A DNA stretch of 64,000 nt, taken from NCBI GenBank assembly GCA_020091685.1, contig CM034600.1, positions 6,337,837 to 6,401,836 on the forward strand. Reading direction: 5' to 3'. This stretch comes from Lutjanus erythropterus (Eukaryota > Chordata > Actinopteri > Lutjaniformes > Lutjanidae). The notes under the pieces were generated by a model. It did no database searches and had not been told where the DNA came from. It saw nothing but the letters and a program-made list of their open reading frames with translations. Below are positions 26,501 to 38,500 of the stretch, piece by piece. Numbering within the stretch: position 1 is the first letter of the stretch; each line of letters starts with the position of its first letter. Made by a program: the position numbers and the translations under genes.

Positions 26501-28339
26501 TTTAACAAGATTATCCACAAGAAGATTGGCTATTTCTGTATAGTTTTTCTTAATGCTTACCACCGGATTGGATTCTCCATGAAATCAGGTGAAATAAGCT
26601 TGTGTTTACATTTTCTCAGGCAAAATCATTGTGTGCTACAGGCATGATTTAGATAATTTTATTTTTGACATTATTTTATTGACATTATTAACATTGCTTT
26701 TGTCCACAGGGGGCACCAAAAACAACACTATATATCAAAGTTCATTGTAGCAGCTTAAAAAACTATTTTTACTTATGCATTAATCCCAATTATCCTTTCA
26801 GATCACAGAAGTGCAGACCCAGGTCAATCTGAACACAGAGGCCCTGAAGGGTGCCCAGACAGAGGTGAACGAACTGCGCAGACAGATACAGACCCTGGAG
26901 ATCGAGCTGGAGTCACAGAGGAGCCTGGTGAGAAGCACTCAGTCAGCGCACACTTCATTTACTTCCACACACGCTTATCTCCCCTCCCTGCAATGCCTAA
27001 CTCAGCACTCTCACTTCAAGTCTCTCACATTTACTTTGTGGACACAAGCTTTACACTCGGGTGACCCCTCGCTATGGAGCTGTCACCGGCGAGCTGGGTT
27101 CGCTGGAAAATTATTAACCCGTTCTTTTCTTTCCCTGCTGTCGCTCACAGAAAGCTTCGCTGGAAGGCACGCTGAGGGACACAGAGATACGTTACAACAT
27201 GGAGATCGAGTCTCTCAACAACGTCATCCTGGGCCTGGAGGCGGAGCTCACACAGCTGCGTAACAACATCCAGGTGCAGTCGCAGGATTACGAGGCCCTC
27301 CTCAACACAAAGATGAAGCTGGAGGCCGAGATCGCCACATACAGACGGCTGCTGGACGGGGAAGACTTCCAGTATGTACATTAAAGATTTTACAGTGGCA
27401 GAAATGTGAAAACCAATGGAAAAAAATGTATTTTACATTGTAATATCAGCCCATGCTCACTCCCATCCTGTTAAATACAACAGCTTGGTCAGTGTCCCTG
27501 TGCTTCAAACTGTGACGCTGTACTTACCCCTCTGGTGTCAGTTTTGCCCTGTCAAGTCAGAAAATATGTGACATATTAATATGCAATGTCCAGGAAGACT
27601 TGCAAAATAAAAGCACAAAAACTACTCCATTGGTTTAAGGCCAGTGATTCTCAAACTTTTTAAATAATGCCTCTTTTAGGCAAGTACTCCCCTGACAAGT
27701 GCAAAAAACATTTTCAACAAGAATTTAAGAACATTTATTATCATTCTACAACACATTGTTATATATTTATAAATTAGAGCTGTAGTTCATAATACACGCA
27801 AAAAATTAAGCGTGGAATAGAGTGAAAATTTAAAACAAAATACACACGAATACAACCAGGAAATAATTCTAAAGTTAAAGTTAAGGTACATAATGTAGTT
27901 TATGTAAGTTACATATGTTATGTAAGTTTAAAGGAAGTCAACATAGACTCTTGGTCTGTATGGGACTGTAAATAGCGGTCTCCTGGGTGAATGTTCTGTT
28001 TGTTTGACCGAGCCAACCACCCCAATTCCTGCATATGTGCACTTTCTCACTGTTCACACTGTGTCGCCTGACTTCAACAGCACAGGAAAACATAACGCTG
28101 GAGGGGCTCCTCAAAAAATGAAGCATAAGGACACTGATTGAGCTGCTGTATTTGATGCATTGGCACTGAGGCAAAGTTTACCATCATGTCTGACAACTGA
28201 TTTGTCCTCGATCTTTCCATCCAGGCTCCAGGATGCTCTGGAAAACCAGAAAACAGTGAAGACCAAAGTGATGACCGTCACACAGACCCTGGTGGACGGC
28301 AAGGTGGTTTCCTCCAGCACAGAAACCAAGCAGCTCTGA
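20503..28339 (+). CDS. krt18: Keratin, type I cytoskeletal 18 (7 coding exons)
   Basis: Simple-epithelial type I keratin that pairs with keratin 8 in cytoplasmic intermediate filaments. Coding exons: 20503-20940, 23587-23669, 24084-24240, 26194-26358, 26802-26927, 27151-27371, 28225-28339, all with GT/AG borders and continuous frame. Total 434 aa (human K18: 430). Residues 1-85 are a Ser-rich head. The helix start motif [13 protein letters not shown] lies at about 91-103. The coiled-coil rod runs to [10 protein letters not shown] (about 386-395). A short tail carries [11 protein letters not shown], like the K18 tail. Linker L12 has VDVD followed by Ala, equivalent to the VEVD caspase site of human K18; the second human site (DALD) reads DALE here. 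The ATG has A at -3 and follows a TATA box at the normal distance. Intron 1 (2.6 kb) corresponds to the intron that carries enhancer activity in the human gene. Identity as K18 is firm; paralogue naming within fish is not. Confidence 0.93.
21031..21062. repeat. GGAT/GGAG tetranucleotide microsatellite (krt18 intron 1)
   Basis: Four GGAT units pass into GGAG units. Confidence 0.9.
22454..22461 (+). promoter_or_regulatory. Octamer motif in krt18 intron 1
   Basis: Perfect ATGCAAAT (POU-factor site) inside the least AT-rich part of intron 1 (about 22200-22620). Function is inferred only. Confidence 0.3.
22750..22960. repeat. SINE-like repeat fragment in krt18 intron 1
   Basis: Contains TTGTTAACCTTTGGACAGAG and ATGCTAAGCTAAGCTAACTG, then AGCTTCATATTTAGCAGA, a phrase series dispersed in this window (also about 23.35-23.43, 33.8 and 45.45 kb). 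Confidence 0.6.
27640..27760. mobile_element. hAT-like element end in krt18 intron 6
   Basis: CCAGTGATTCTCAAACTTTT resembles the terminal repeat of hAT/Charlie-type elements. No matching second end was found nearby, so this is probably a fragment. Confidence 0.45.
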
Positions 28340-28680
28340 ACACCAGAAGCAACCACCTGATACTCCCAACAGTCACTGTCGCTGCATCATAACACTAACA
28401 TACAATTGGCTAAAACTGATCTTTTACTCTAATGGGTCTTCTTAGTCACACAGCACTAACCAACGCAGCAATTAGTTTGACTTCCTGGGTAAACAGCTCG
28501 ACCACAGGCTGATAAAAAAAACTGGACCAGAAGAAAACTAAATCATCTTTTATTTATTTCATCATGATTTATTTATGTGTTTGAGTTGTTTTCACCTGCA
28601 GATGTTTACAAAAGTTCAGAATTGGAAAACTGTGAGAACTTTTTTTGGGGACAAACTAATTGAAGACATTGGATATTTCT

Positions 28681-28686
28681 AATAAA
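28681..28686 (+). terminator. Poly(A) signal 1 of krt18
   Basis: AATAAA 342 nt after the stop codon. Confidence 0.65.
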
Positions 28687-28788
28687 AGAGTCTGATTAAA
28701 TGCAAAAAGTTTTTTTTTTATATTTCATCATTGGTTTTCTTTCTGTCCAGTCATATCTGCCTGTTGCACTGTGATATTCAGACATTTC

Positions 28789-28794
28789 AATAAA
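28789..28794 (+). terminator. Poly(A) signal 2 of krt18
   Basis: AATAAA about 100 nt after the first, followed by GT-rich sequence (GTGTGG, GGTGTTTTGTTTG). Probably the main 3' end. Confidence 0.65.
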
Positions 28795-28859
28795 GTCCAT
28801 TCCTGAAATTTCCTGAAAAAGTGTGGAAATGGTGTTTTGTTTGAATCTCAAGGTAATCT

Positions 28860-30680
28860 GTGTCAAATATATCAGACTATATTGTCATAACATGACAGAG
28901 GAGGAATAAAATGAATGAATGAATCAAGCAAAAAGACATAAAACAACAGTAGAGTGACGGAAGAAAAGTTACTGCTTGTACTCCCAAAAACAATACATGA
29001 ATGCTTGAGAAGAATCAAATTAATAATACAATGAAGCGATGGCTGGAGTCAAGATAAATAAACATATATGTATATCTTTATATTATATAAATATAGATGA
29101 AAAGGAACACCTAACACTGTGAATAAATTAGGGCCCAGAGTTCATGTAGGATGAGCTTCAGATACATCCATCCATTGGTAACTTTAGCTTTTCTTCATTT
29201 ACCTTTAAAGGTGCACTGCTACATTTACAGTCATGTCAGAAATTTCATAGGCTGTGGTAATCCCCTTTAACTTTTACTCAGTGGGGCTCACTAGTAGAGA
29301 TTTAGTTTTCACAAGTGGAAAATCAGTCAAAATGTTCATTTAAGATATCTGCAACAATTTTGACATGTTACAAAATTTAGATTCACATGTATAAATTTGC
29401 GATGAGTGAAAAACTGATTTACTGATCATCTTTAATTATAGATATCAGGAATTTCTTTTTCACTGCTAAGAATAATGATTACAGACATCTACAATTGAAT
29501 CTACATGTTGAAAAAGGATTGTGACTAGTGGAGAAAGCTGTAATTGCATGTCCAATATGTCATGTGACATATCAACAAACCTTTTGGATATGTTGACATA
29601 ATTAGCATATTCATTCACTTATGTAGGCTGAAGAGATCTACAAGGACATTTTGTTTAATGGAAATTCCTTTTTTGATATTTAAAATTAAACTCTGACAAG
29701 TTATAAAAGGGATATCTACAATATAACAGCTACTGCTTAAAATAGCTTTCACTTGTTGCAGTTGTATGTCAGATATTTGAAATGTAATTCAAGATATCAG
29801 AAATGACATTCGTTACAATTCCACACCATTGTTGATACCTACAGTTTCTATAGTGGATAGCGATAAATGTTGAAAGGACTTACCATATATAGGCAACTTT
29901 ACCGCTACTAATATTAACAGCCCATGGGGAAAAATATGCATCCCCCTCATTCGTTTTAATAAGATGACTGGATGTACCAATGCAGGATCACTGTGTAGAC
30001 TGGAGTATTTCCAGTGCTTACCTTGCAGTGGTAGAGATAAAGGATAAAATGACTGATGCCATAATAACTTTCCAGAGTTGTACAATCCCTCCTCTTAATA
30101 TAACAAAGCACTGTGCAGTGTTTTGGCATTGATAGGTTGTATTGTTAGTTGTGTTACTCTTCCTGGATTGTGGTTCATGGCCTCACGGGTGCCTGAAACA
30201 ACAAACCCGTGCCAGCATAACCCCTTGCATTTTTGGTCTGAACATCCAGTTACAGGATAAAGCTGGTGTAATTTTATATTTTCCTTATTGTCAACAAATT
30301 CCATGGGAAAAAAAATAGGTTGTCACTCAATACTTTATGACTTCCCTAACCTGTCTGTAGCTCTCAGTGCCAAGCCTGTTGGTTGGGTCACTTTTATGCA
30401 CTTTCAATTTTAAAACAAATCGCCACTTATTACTTTTGCAAACTTTACTTAAATGTGAATATAAAGTGCATTTGTTGGGGACTATTTTCAGCTCAGACGT
30501 TTGGTGTTTTGGTGAGTACTTACAGCATCAGCACACTGTATGTATGTACATAAAACCTAAAAAAAAATGTTCAGTCTGGTGAAAGTCAGTGCAACACTGT
30601 GGTTCAGCCACTGTTGGTATGTTACCATAGTTACAACTCATTTACTACAGACTATTAAAAATATCAGCATACCTTTTTGC
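28860..30680. repeat. Intergenic spacer with a degenerate GATATC repeat
   Basis: No gene recognised. Between about 29290 and 29830 the phrases AGATATC, GATATCTACAA, GACTAGTGGA and AATTGCAT recur at irregular 50-70 nt spacing, as in a decayed tandem repeat. The rest is AT-rich. Confidence 0.45.
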
Positions 30681-30684
30681 CTTT

Positions 30685-30835
30685 GACAGATCAGGTCACA
30701 ATGGGTGTAACAGGGACAAAGTCTACACAAGAAGGCAAAAGGTAAAAATGTAATATAGATAGGAGAGGAGTGGCAGGAAGGAATATTGCCTTTTGGAGTG
30801 CTATATAAGACCCTAGGACTCCCCTCTGTCATTCA
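30685..30835 (+). promoter_or_regulatory. Keratin promoter module A (gene 2)
   Basis: Order of elements shared by all modules in the cluster: GGGACAAAGTCTA, GGCAAAAGGTAAA, AGGAGAGGAGTGGCAGGAAG (Ets-like CAGGAAG), AATATTGCC, then TATATAA at 30802-30808. The leader runs CACTCTCAGCTGCCAAACCC...CCAGGACGCACTG up to the ATG at 30907. Confidence 0.8.
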
Positions 30836-30906
30836 CTCTCAGCTGCCAAACCCCTCTGCGCCAGGACGCACTGCTTCTTCCTCTGATCAGCGCGCTTCTT
30901 TCAGCA

Positions 30907-33900
30907 ATGGAGGCCCGGATTATGCGCCAGAGTTCCCATGGTGTTGGTTTTCACACAGGCATTCACAGACCTCACATGGAGAGGGGCTATGCCTTCAGCG
31001 TCAGTGGAGGGGCTGGCGGCCAAGGGACCAGGATCTCAACCGCCACCTACGGCACACGGGTTGGCAGCGGTTTCGGGGGTGGGTATGACTACCAATCCCA
31101 AGGATCAACCTCTGGAACCCTGGCCATCACTAACGAGAAGATGACCATGCAGCACCTGAATGACCGCCTGGCTAGCTACCTGGAGACGGTGAGGAAACTG
31201 GAGAAGGCCAACAGCGCGCTGGAGATCAAGATCATAGAGGCCATCGAGAAGAGAGGTCCCTTGGAAGGGAGGGACTACAGCAAGTACGAGGCCATCATTG
31301 CGGACTTGAGGGCCAAGGTGAGTCTATAAATTAATCAGTCTATCTTAATAATAATTGAACTTATTAAGTCTGGACCAGTGATTCCCAAACGGTGTGCGGA
31401 GGCTGTGCTGTGAGGCAAGTGTGTCTTGAGATTTTGTTATGAAAAAAGTTAGGAAAGAATTACTACATTAGTACTTTGTACTTTCTCATTTACCAGTATA
31501 AAGGCAAATTCTGTACCCTAAAAAATCCTTTAAAAATCTTTAATAAAAGTAAATCACAGTTTTTGCCATTTGCACAGTCGCCAGATGGTCGTGACACATC
31601 ATGGGCCCTGATTGGCTGATGCCTTTTTTCCCATGAACTCTGTCTCTGATCGGTTGCCTCTGTCAGTTTGGCTGCTTAAAGAGGCTATTTTGCATGGATA
31701 TGAACACAAGTGTGCCTTGAGATTTGGGCTTGTCCGTCGGTCTGCCTTTGGCAAAAAGCGGTCTGAAAACCACTGGTCAATTAGAGTTTAAGAAAAACAT
31801 CCACCAACAAATCCAGTCCAGTCTTTAGGGCAGCCCTTCATACTGGGGTGGTGACATTGTTTTCTTACTACTGTAAAGAATGGGAGGGGGGGAGTATGGT
31901 TTCAGGTAAGGCGAGTAAGGGACGTAGGCCATTCAAGAAACTACCTTGTATTTGCAAATACAAGGTTAAGTTACTATTATATAAACTGCAAAAAAGGTGT
32001 ATAAAGATTGCACAGTGATCAATCTGGATCTCTTTCAGTGTTCTGGTTTGACCGACACTGCAGTGTCTCTAAATAAAGAAAACACAGCATGAATGTCACT
32101 AAATGTGTCATGCATTTTCATGTTGGTGCACAAAATAGTTTTCCAAGTGCTGGAGTGCTGGATGAGGCAGCTATGCTATGCCAAACTGATGAAACATATC
32201 TCAAAAGACAATCCAGGATGAATCATTTTAACTTTATATTATCATGCATCCTGCACTCTGAAGTGTTCATGTACCTCTCTGACTGATTTTACAACATTTA
32301 TCACCCATAGACTCTTATCTTAATCTCCATGTCGAGCTATTACACACAATATCAAATAGATAACCTGCTTTGTTCTTTTATGACTTACAGCCTGTTATCA
32401 AGGCGTATCCTTTTACCTGCACAGTTTATCAAAGTGCAGTTTGCAGGCCATCAAAAGTGACTGTGGGAGAACACAAAACACTGTTTGTTTGTATTTCACA
32501 CAATGAAAATAACCAAAAATATTTCATTTCTTTTAGATATTGGACATGATCAAGGGCAATGCACATCTTGCTGTCGCTGTTGACAATGCACGTCTGGCTT
32601 CAGATGACTTCAGAGTCAAGTGAGTGTTCAGCTTTGTGTACAAAATGACACTATTTTTCTGTCCAGCATGAACATATCTGATATACAGAATGTTTTATCA
32701 GGATGGAGTACGAGTTGTCCATGCGTCAAACGGTGGAGGCTGATGTCGCCAGACTGAGGAAGCTTCTGGATGACACCAACGTTATTCGCATGCACCTGGA
32801 AAGTGATATTGAGTCTCTGAAGGAAGAGTTGATCAGCCTGAGGAAGAACCATGAGACGGTGAGGAACACTGGTTGGGAATTACTCGTAGAAGAATACTCC
32901 CTTTGGCCTAATTCAACTAAACAATGGGGTATTAATTCAAAGAGAAAAACCTAAGAATGTGCTCGCCATTATGGCCATCTGTATGTTCCTTAACCTCTTT
33001 GCACAGGATAACCCCACTCACCTTGTTCAGGAAATCACTCCCTGACTATTTCCCCCCCAACAGGATGTTGCTGAACTGCGTGCCCAGATCACCCAGGCTG
33101 GCGTCCATGTGGATGTTGATGCTCCTAAGGGACAGGACCTGGCCAGGATCATGGAGGAGATGAGGGCTCAATATGAGAAGATAGCACTGAAGAACCAGGA
33201 AGATGCCAAAGCTTGGGCTGAATCTCAGGTAATTCATCAATGCTTAGTCACATTATAAATTGACTTGCTGTGTTTGTTGAGCACCTTTTCTGTGTACTAC
33301 ATGTATTTTATCTTGTTTCCAGATCACAGAGGTGCAGGTCCAAGTGACTGAGAGCTCAACAGCTCTGAAGGAAGCCACGAGTGTGTTGACTGAAATCAGG
33401 AGGAGGTATCAGACACTGGACATTGACCTGCAGTCTGCACTGAGCCTGGTATGAACAACTCTATACAACTAAAAGTACTATATATCTACTTACCATCCAC
33501 TGAAAAATGAAATTCATGCACCATTCTGAAAAAGTTAGCAAAAACAAACAAACAAATGTGGTGAATATCACAAGAGTGGGGTGTTATATGAACACGGTAA
33601 ACACAACGCAATTGAATGCAGCATGTGACACTATAGTCAGGAGACAATTAGCTTAGTTTGGCTTGGTAAATGTATTACATGTTGTGTGTTTAATCTGTAC
33701 AAAAAACAGAGTTTTGAGGTTTGACAGGGTGTTATGTGTGAGATTCAAAAGCTCTGGTAGGCAGATTTTGTTTGCTGTTTCCCCTAATTTTGTGCTAAGC
33801 TATGCTAACCAGCTGCAAGCTGTAGCTTTATATTCATCATACAGACATGCCTGATATCAATTTTTTCATTTACTTCTCTGCAAGAAAGCTGTAATTCTGT

Positions 33901-34635
33901 TTTCTCTGCTGTATCAATCAACCATACAATCAAGCTTTTTCTTTACCTCTTGACAGAAAGCGTCCCTGGAGGCCAACCTGCACGACATTGAGGCGCGTTA
34001 CAACATGGAGGTGGAGAGGTACAACGCCATCATCCTGAGGCTGCAGGAGGAGCTCACTAACATCCGCAAAGACATCCAGCACAACTCAAGCGAGTATGAG
34101 AACCTGCTCAACATCAAGGTGAAACTGGAGGCTGAGATCATGGAATACAGGAGGCTGCTGGACGGCGGGGACCTCCGGTGAGTGAGAGGAGAGGAGGCAG
34201 AAAGTTTGGTTTAAACAATAATAAAACTGATGTTAAAAATGAAGTTGACAGCTCTGCAGTGTGAGCTTTGTTCATCTCAGGAAAGCTTATGGAAATTTGA
34301 TTCAAATTAGCTTCATGCAAACATGAAGCAACATTGATATGGAAAGTAAAAGTCAATTCATATATTAATTTTTCAACTGCTGACCATACTAGATACATTT
34401 AAGTCACAGAATAGGGACACTTATCATCTTATTCCACTGTATAAAGTAGGACTAAATTTAGTTTTACTCATAACAAACCAAATATTGATTTTACTCTTTT
34501 GTTCTTTTTTCCAGACTAGAGGATGCTGTTGATTCAAAGACAGTCGAAGTGGTGACAGTCACTCGGACTCTGGTTGGTGGAAAAGTGGTGTCAGAGAGCA
34601 AGGACATCAAATCCAGTGAGAACGTTGTTGATTAA
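30907..34635 (+). CDS. Keratin, type I (K18-like), second gene
   Basis: Complete type I keratin with K18-like exon structure. Exons: 30907-31317, 32537-32619, 32702-32858, 33064-33228, 33323-33448, 33957-34177, 34515-34635; all borders are GT/AG. Total 427 aa. Gly-rich head (about 1-75, with [12 protein letters not shown] and GGGYDYQSQ), helix start [13 protein letters not shown] at about 81-93, [11 protein letters not shown] in linker L12, and helix end [10 protein letters not shown] in place of the usual TYRRLLxGE. The tail keeps GGKVVSES. The start has G at -3 and +4 and lies 99 bp downstream of TATATAA. Intron 2 is only 82 nt. It presumably pairs with a type II keratin; that partner is not in this window. 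This is the only extra copy with a full tail, so it is the best candidate for a fully functional paralogue. Confidence 0.9.
31376..31778. mobile_element. hAT-like MITE in intron 1 of the second keratin gene
   Basis: The ends CCAGTGATTCCCAAAC and CTGAAAACCACTGG are near-inverted repeats. The interior has GTGTGTCTTGAGATTTTG and GTGTGCCTTGAGATTTGG. No coding capacity. A clear target duplication was not found. Confidence 0.7.
33640..33895. repeat. SINE-like repeat in intron 5 of the second keratin gene
   Basis: TTGCTGTTTCCCCTAATTTT, GCTAAGCTATGCTAACCAGC, and AGCTTTATATTCATCATACA. Same family as at 22.85 and 45.45 kb. Confidence 0.6.
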
Positions 34636-34668
34636 AAACTGAGAGGGAAAAAAAAGCTTTGTAACAAA

Positions 34669-34674
34669 AATAAA
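34669..34674 (+). terminator. Poly(A) signal of the second keratin gene
   Basis: AATAAA 33 nt after the stop, followed by a GT-rich stretch. Confidence 0.75.
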
Positions 34675-34839
34675 ATGAACATAAATTGTACCATTGTGCT
34701 TGTGACTGTTTTTTAGCTTTGTCTTAAGAAGCAAAACAATTATTACATTACAACACGGTTATCCATTATGCAGTCGTGTGTCTGCTGAATATATGACATA
34801 ATTTCATATTCATAATCCATAATTTTCTTAAAGGAATAA

Positions 34840-35200
34840 TTTAACATTTTAGGACATTTGTGTCTGTCAATATTAGATGAGAAGACTGATACCAGACTGA
34901 AACTACAGCCAGCAGCTATCATATCTTAACAAAAAGACTTGTGTTGCACTATTTCTTTGCCAAGACACTCTTGGAGTCTGCTGGTTTTTTACCTTTAATT
35001 AAATGCACAGTGTATAATTTCTACCACTAGGGGTATCTCAAATCAAATCCATAACAAAAGACGTACTCTTGTGACAAGTAATAGTGTTGGATCATGGGAG
35101 TTGGTGTCCTGCCCGTCTTCATCTATCTGACACAATTCCGGCAGAAATCATGGTCACGTTCAAGGTAATGTATTGAGGTTTTATTCACACTAAGTTTAGT
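34840..35200. repeat. Dispersed repeats between the second and third genes
   Basis: Two fragments: a TTTTAGGACATTTG...CTACAGCCAGCAGC piece (related to about 41.35 kb) and the GGATCATGGGAGTTGGTGTC / CAGAAATCATGGTCACG piece (related to about 12.35 kb). The second leads directly into the GGTAATGTATT start of the next promoter module. Confidence 0.55.
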
Positions 35201-35470
35201 CAGGCTCACTGTCCTCCTTTGTCACTCTCGGATGTGTATCCCATGTTTCTCCAGAGGTTATAGCACCATGCAACCACGCTGTCAATATGAAAATGTCGGC
35301 ATACCTTTTAAGCTTGACAGATTGGTTCACAGTGGCCATTACGGGACAAAGTCTAAGCAAGAAGGTAAATTGTAAACATAGATAAGAGAGGAGTGGCAGG
35401 AAGGAATATTGCCTTTCAGAGTGGTATAAGACCCTATAACTCCACTCCGTTCTCCACTCTCTGCTGCCAA
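35190..35470 (+). promoter_or_regulatory. Keratin promoter module B (gene 3)
   Basis: Same element order as module A: GACAGATTGGTTCACAGTGG, GGGACAAAGTCTAAGCAAG, AGGAGTGGCAGGAAGG, AATATTGCC. The TATA box is TATAAGA at 35425-35431; the TATA repeat is one unit shorter than in the other modules. Confidence 0.75.
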
Positions 35471-35517
35471 ACTCCTCTGTGCCAGGACCCTGATTGATCA
35501 GCACACTTTTTTAAGCA

Positions 35518-38500
35518 ATGCCGTTCAACAGTAAAAGCCAGACCTATACTGGTAATAGAGGCATGACTGCAGTCAACAGGTCTGCACATCATTCTGTCAG
35601 CGCAACTTCAGCACATATTCACAAACCTGAAGAAATGGAGAGGTTTTATGCATTTACTGTTGCTGGAGGGGCAGGCGGCCAAGGGACCAGGATCTCAACT
35701 GCCACCTCTGGCACACGGATTGGCAGTGGTTTCAGGGGTGGGTATAACTACCAATCCTCGGGGTCATCATCTGGAACCCTGGCCATCTCTAATGAGAAGA
35801 TAACCATGCAGCACCTGAACGACCGCCTGGCTAGCTACCTGGAGACGGTGAGGAAGCTGGAGAAGGCCAACAGCGCGCTGGAGATGAAGATCATAGAGGC
35901 CATCGAGAAGAGAGGCCCCATGGAGGGGAGGGACTACAGCAAGTATGAGGCCGTCATCACGGAGCTGAGGGCCAAGGTGAGGGCAAAAAATGTTGTTTAT
36001 GGCATATATTTTACAACATAATGACAAAACTGCAAAAATAAGTGTGCAAAGAAGATTGCAGAGTGATCAATCTGTCTTCATAAGAGTTATGGTTTTACTG
36101 CAAAGAAGTGGTCATACCGTAGCATGATTGCCACTAAATGTGTTACTCACTTACATGCTACTGCACAAAATATCTTTTTAATATCATGACAAACGGATCA
36201 AAACTATCAGTTAAATTGTAGCTTTTTTAAAGAATCCGTCATTGACCAAGATCTCAAGCCTTTACTTACCTTGTAAAAGTCACATAATGTTGGGGCAAAA
36301 GACATTCTGAATTAACTACTTTCACTTTTTACTCTTGTGCCTCTTGCTCTCAAAGTGTTCATTTACTTCTCTGACTGATTTCACAACATTTATTACCTGT
36401 AGACTCTTACTTTTCTATCCATGTTGGGCTACAGGAGACAATATCCAAAAGACAACCTGCTCACTGTTTTATGATTGTAGCATATTAGCAAAGGTGCGTC
36501 TTTTGACCTGAACAATTTATCAAAGTGAAAATTTCAGTTTGTAGTGTGTCACTAAACAGTCTGTATACCTCATAATGAAAATAACATAAACTTCTTCATT
36601 TCTTTCAGATACTGGACTCGATCAAGGACAACGCACATCTTGCAATTGCTCTTGACAATGCATGTCTGGCTTCAGATGACTTCAGAGCCAAGTGAGTGTT
36701 CAGCTTTGTACACAAAATGAAACAGACTTTATCTACCTTGAACATATCTGATATACAGAATGTTTTATCAGGATGGAGTATGAGTTCTCCATGCGTCGAA
36801 CGGTGGAGGCCGATGTCGCCAGACTGAGGAAGCTTCTGGATGACACCAACGTTACTCGCATGCACCTGGAGAGCGACGTTGAGTCTCTGAAGGAAGAGTT
36901 GATCAGCCTGAGGAAGAACCATGAGACGGTGAGGAACACTGGTTGGGAATTAATGTTCCACAGGAGGCTGCCTTCACATAACATCTATGTGAATACAGAT
37001 ATGTGAATATGGACATGAGCACAACTTAAAAAGAAAATTGACAACTGTAGTATGAGTCTGTCAGAGGTGGCAAAAGTACACACATTGTTTTCTTGAGTAG
37101 AAGTACAGATGTTTGTGTCAAAAAAAGACATTGGTAAAAGTAGAAGTACTGATTCAACTTCTTTATTTGAGTATTTTTTATTCAAGTTATGTCTTTTACA
37201 TTGTTTTTCCTTTTTTATGTCTTGTTACATCTTGTTACATTTTTCATGTTATGTCTTGTTATGTCATTTTCAACATTTTTGACTTGTTACATATTTGTGT
37301 TGTTTTCATCTTGTTACATCTTGTTATGTCTGTGAAGGTTCTCAGTCATCAAGGTCATTTTATTCGTAGAAAAACAACCTTTTCTATGAATATATCTTAT
37401 GTCTCATTAAATTGTTTCTGTCTTGTTGCATCTTTTACACCATTTTCTTATCTTTCACATGATTCCTATCTTGTTACCCCTTTTGTGATGTTTTCATTTT
37501 ATTTCTTGATATGTCATTTTCATCTTGTTGTATCTTTAAAATAGTCTTTATTGTTTTTGTCTTGTTACATTCTTTTCATCTTGTTACATCTGACTACATC
37601 CTTTATGCTGTTTCTGTCTTGTTTCGTCTCATTATGTCACATGTCTTTTGGGTTTGTCCTGCTCGTGTGTGGTATGCACTGAAGGATAAACTACAGAATT
37701 GTCCTTTTTATGTGTTACTGTCCCATCCATTTAGGTTGAAATCAGTCTTGATGTTGAGAAGGCTGCACACAATGATGCAAAATAAAAGAAACTGACAGTT
37801 CCCTTCAAATGTATTAAAGTTTTAAGTAAGAAGCCTGTTTTGAAAATGTAAGGTGTGGAACGTTTTTTGTGTAAAACTGTAGGGAGTAAAAGTTAAAAGT
37901 TGTCAAAAAAATAAATACTCAAGTACAGATACCTGAAAACCATTAAGTTTTCCCAAAGCTAACCAAGTAGTTTGGGAGCACAGACCTACCCAAGACTTTT
38001 AATTTGAAAGTGTGACTGGATGCTACATGTTTATAATTGCGAAACTGACTGCAGAATGATACCAACAGTGGATAATACATTACATTGAAAGTTTTGTGAC
38101 TGTTTCATAAACTGCTGTGAGACTGTGTTGCCCTTTGGCCTGAACCCACTGAATGATGGGATAGTAACTCAAAGAGAAAAGACTACACACCATTATGACA
38201 ATCTGTTTGTTCCTCAACCTCTTTGCACAGGATGACCCCTGTTACTTTGTTCCCGACTATTTCTGCCACAACAGGATGTTGCTGAACTGCGTGCCCAGAT
38301 CACGCAGGCTGGTGTCCATGTGGATGTTGATTCTCCTAAAGGACAGGACCTGACCAGGATCATGGAGGAGATGAGGGCTCAATATGAGAAGATAGCACTG
38401 AAGAACCAGGAGGAGCTCAAAGCATGGCATGAATCTCAGGTCTTAGTGCATATTCACACTATAAATTCACTAATCATGCTTGTTGAGCACTGTTTCTGTG

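Noticed and set aside
37113-37795. 143- and 94-codon frames inside intron 3 of gene 3
   Set aside because: Translation of the CTTGTTACAT array of an inserted element.
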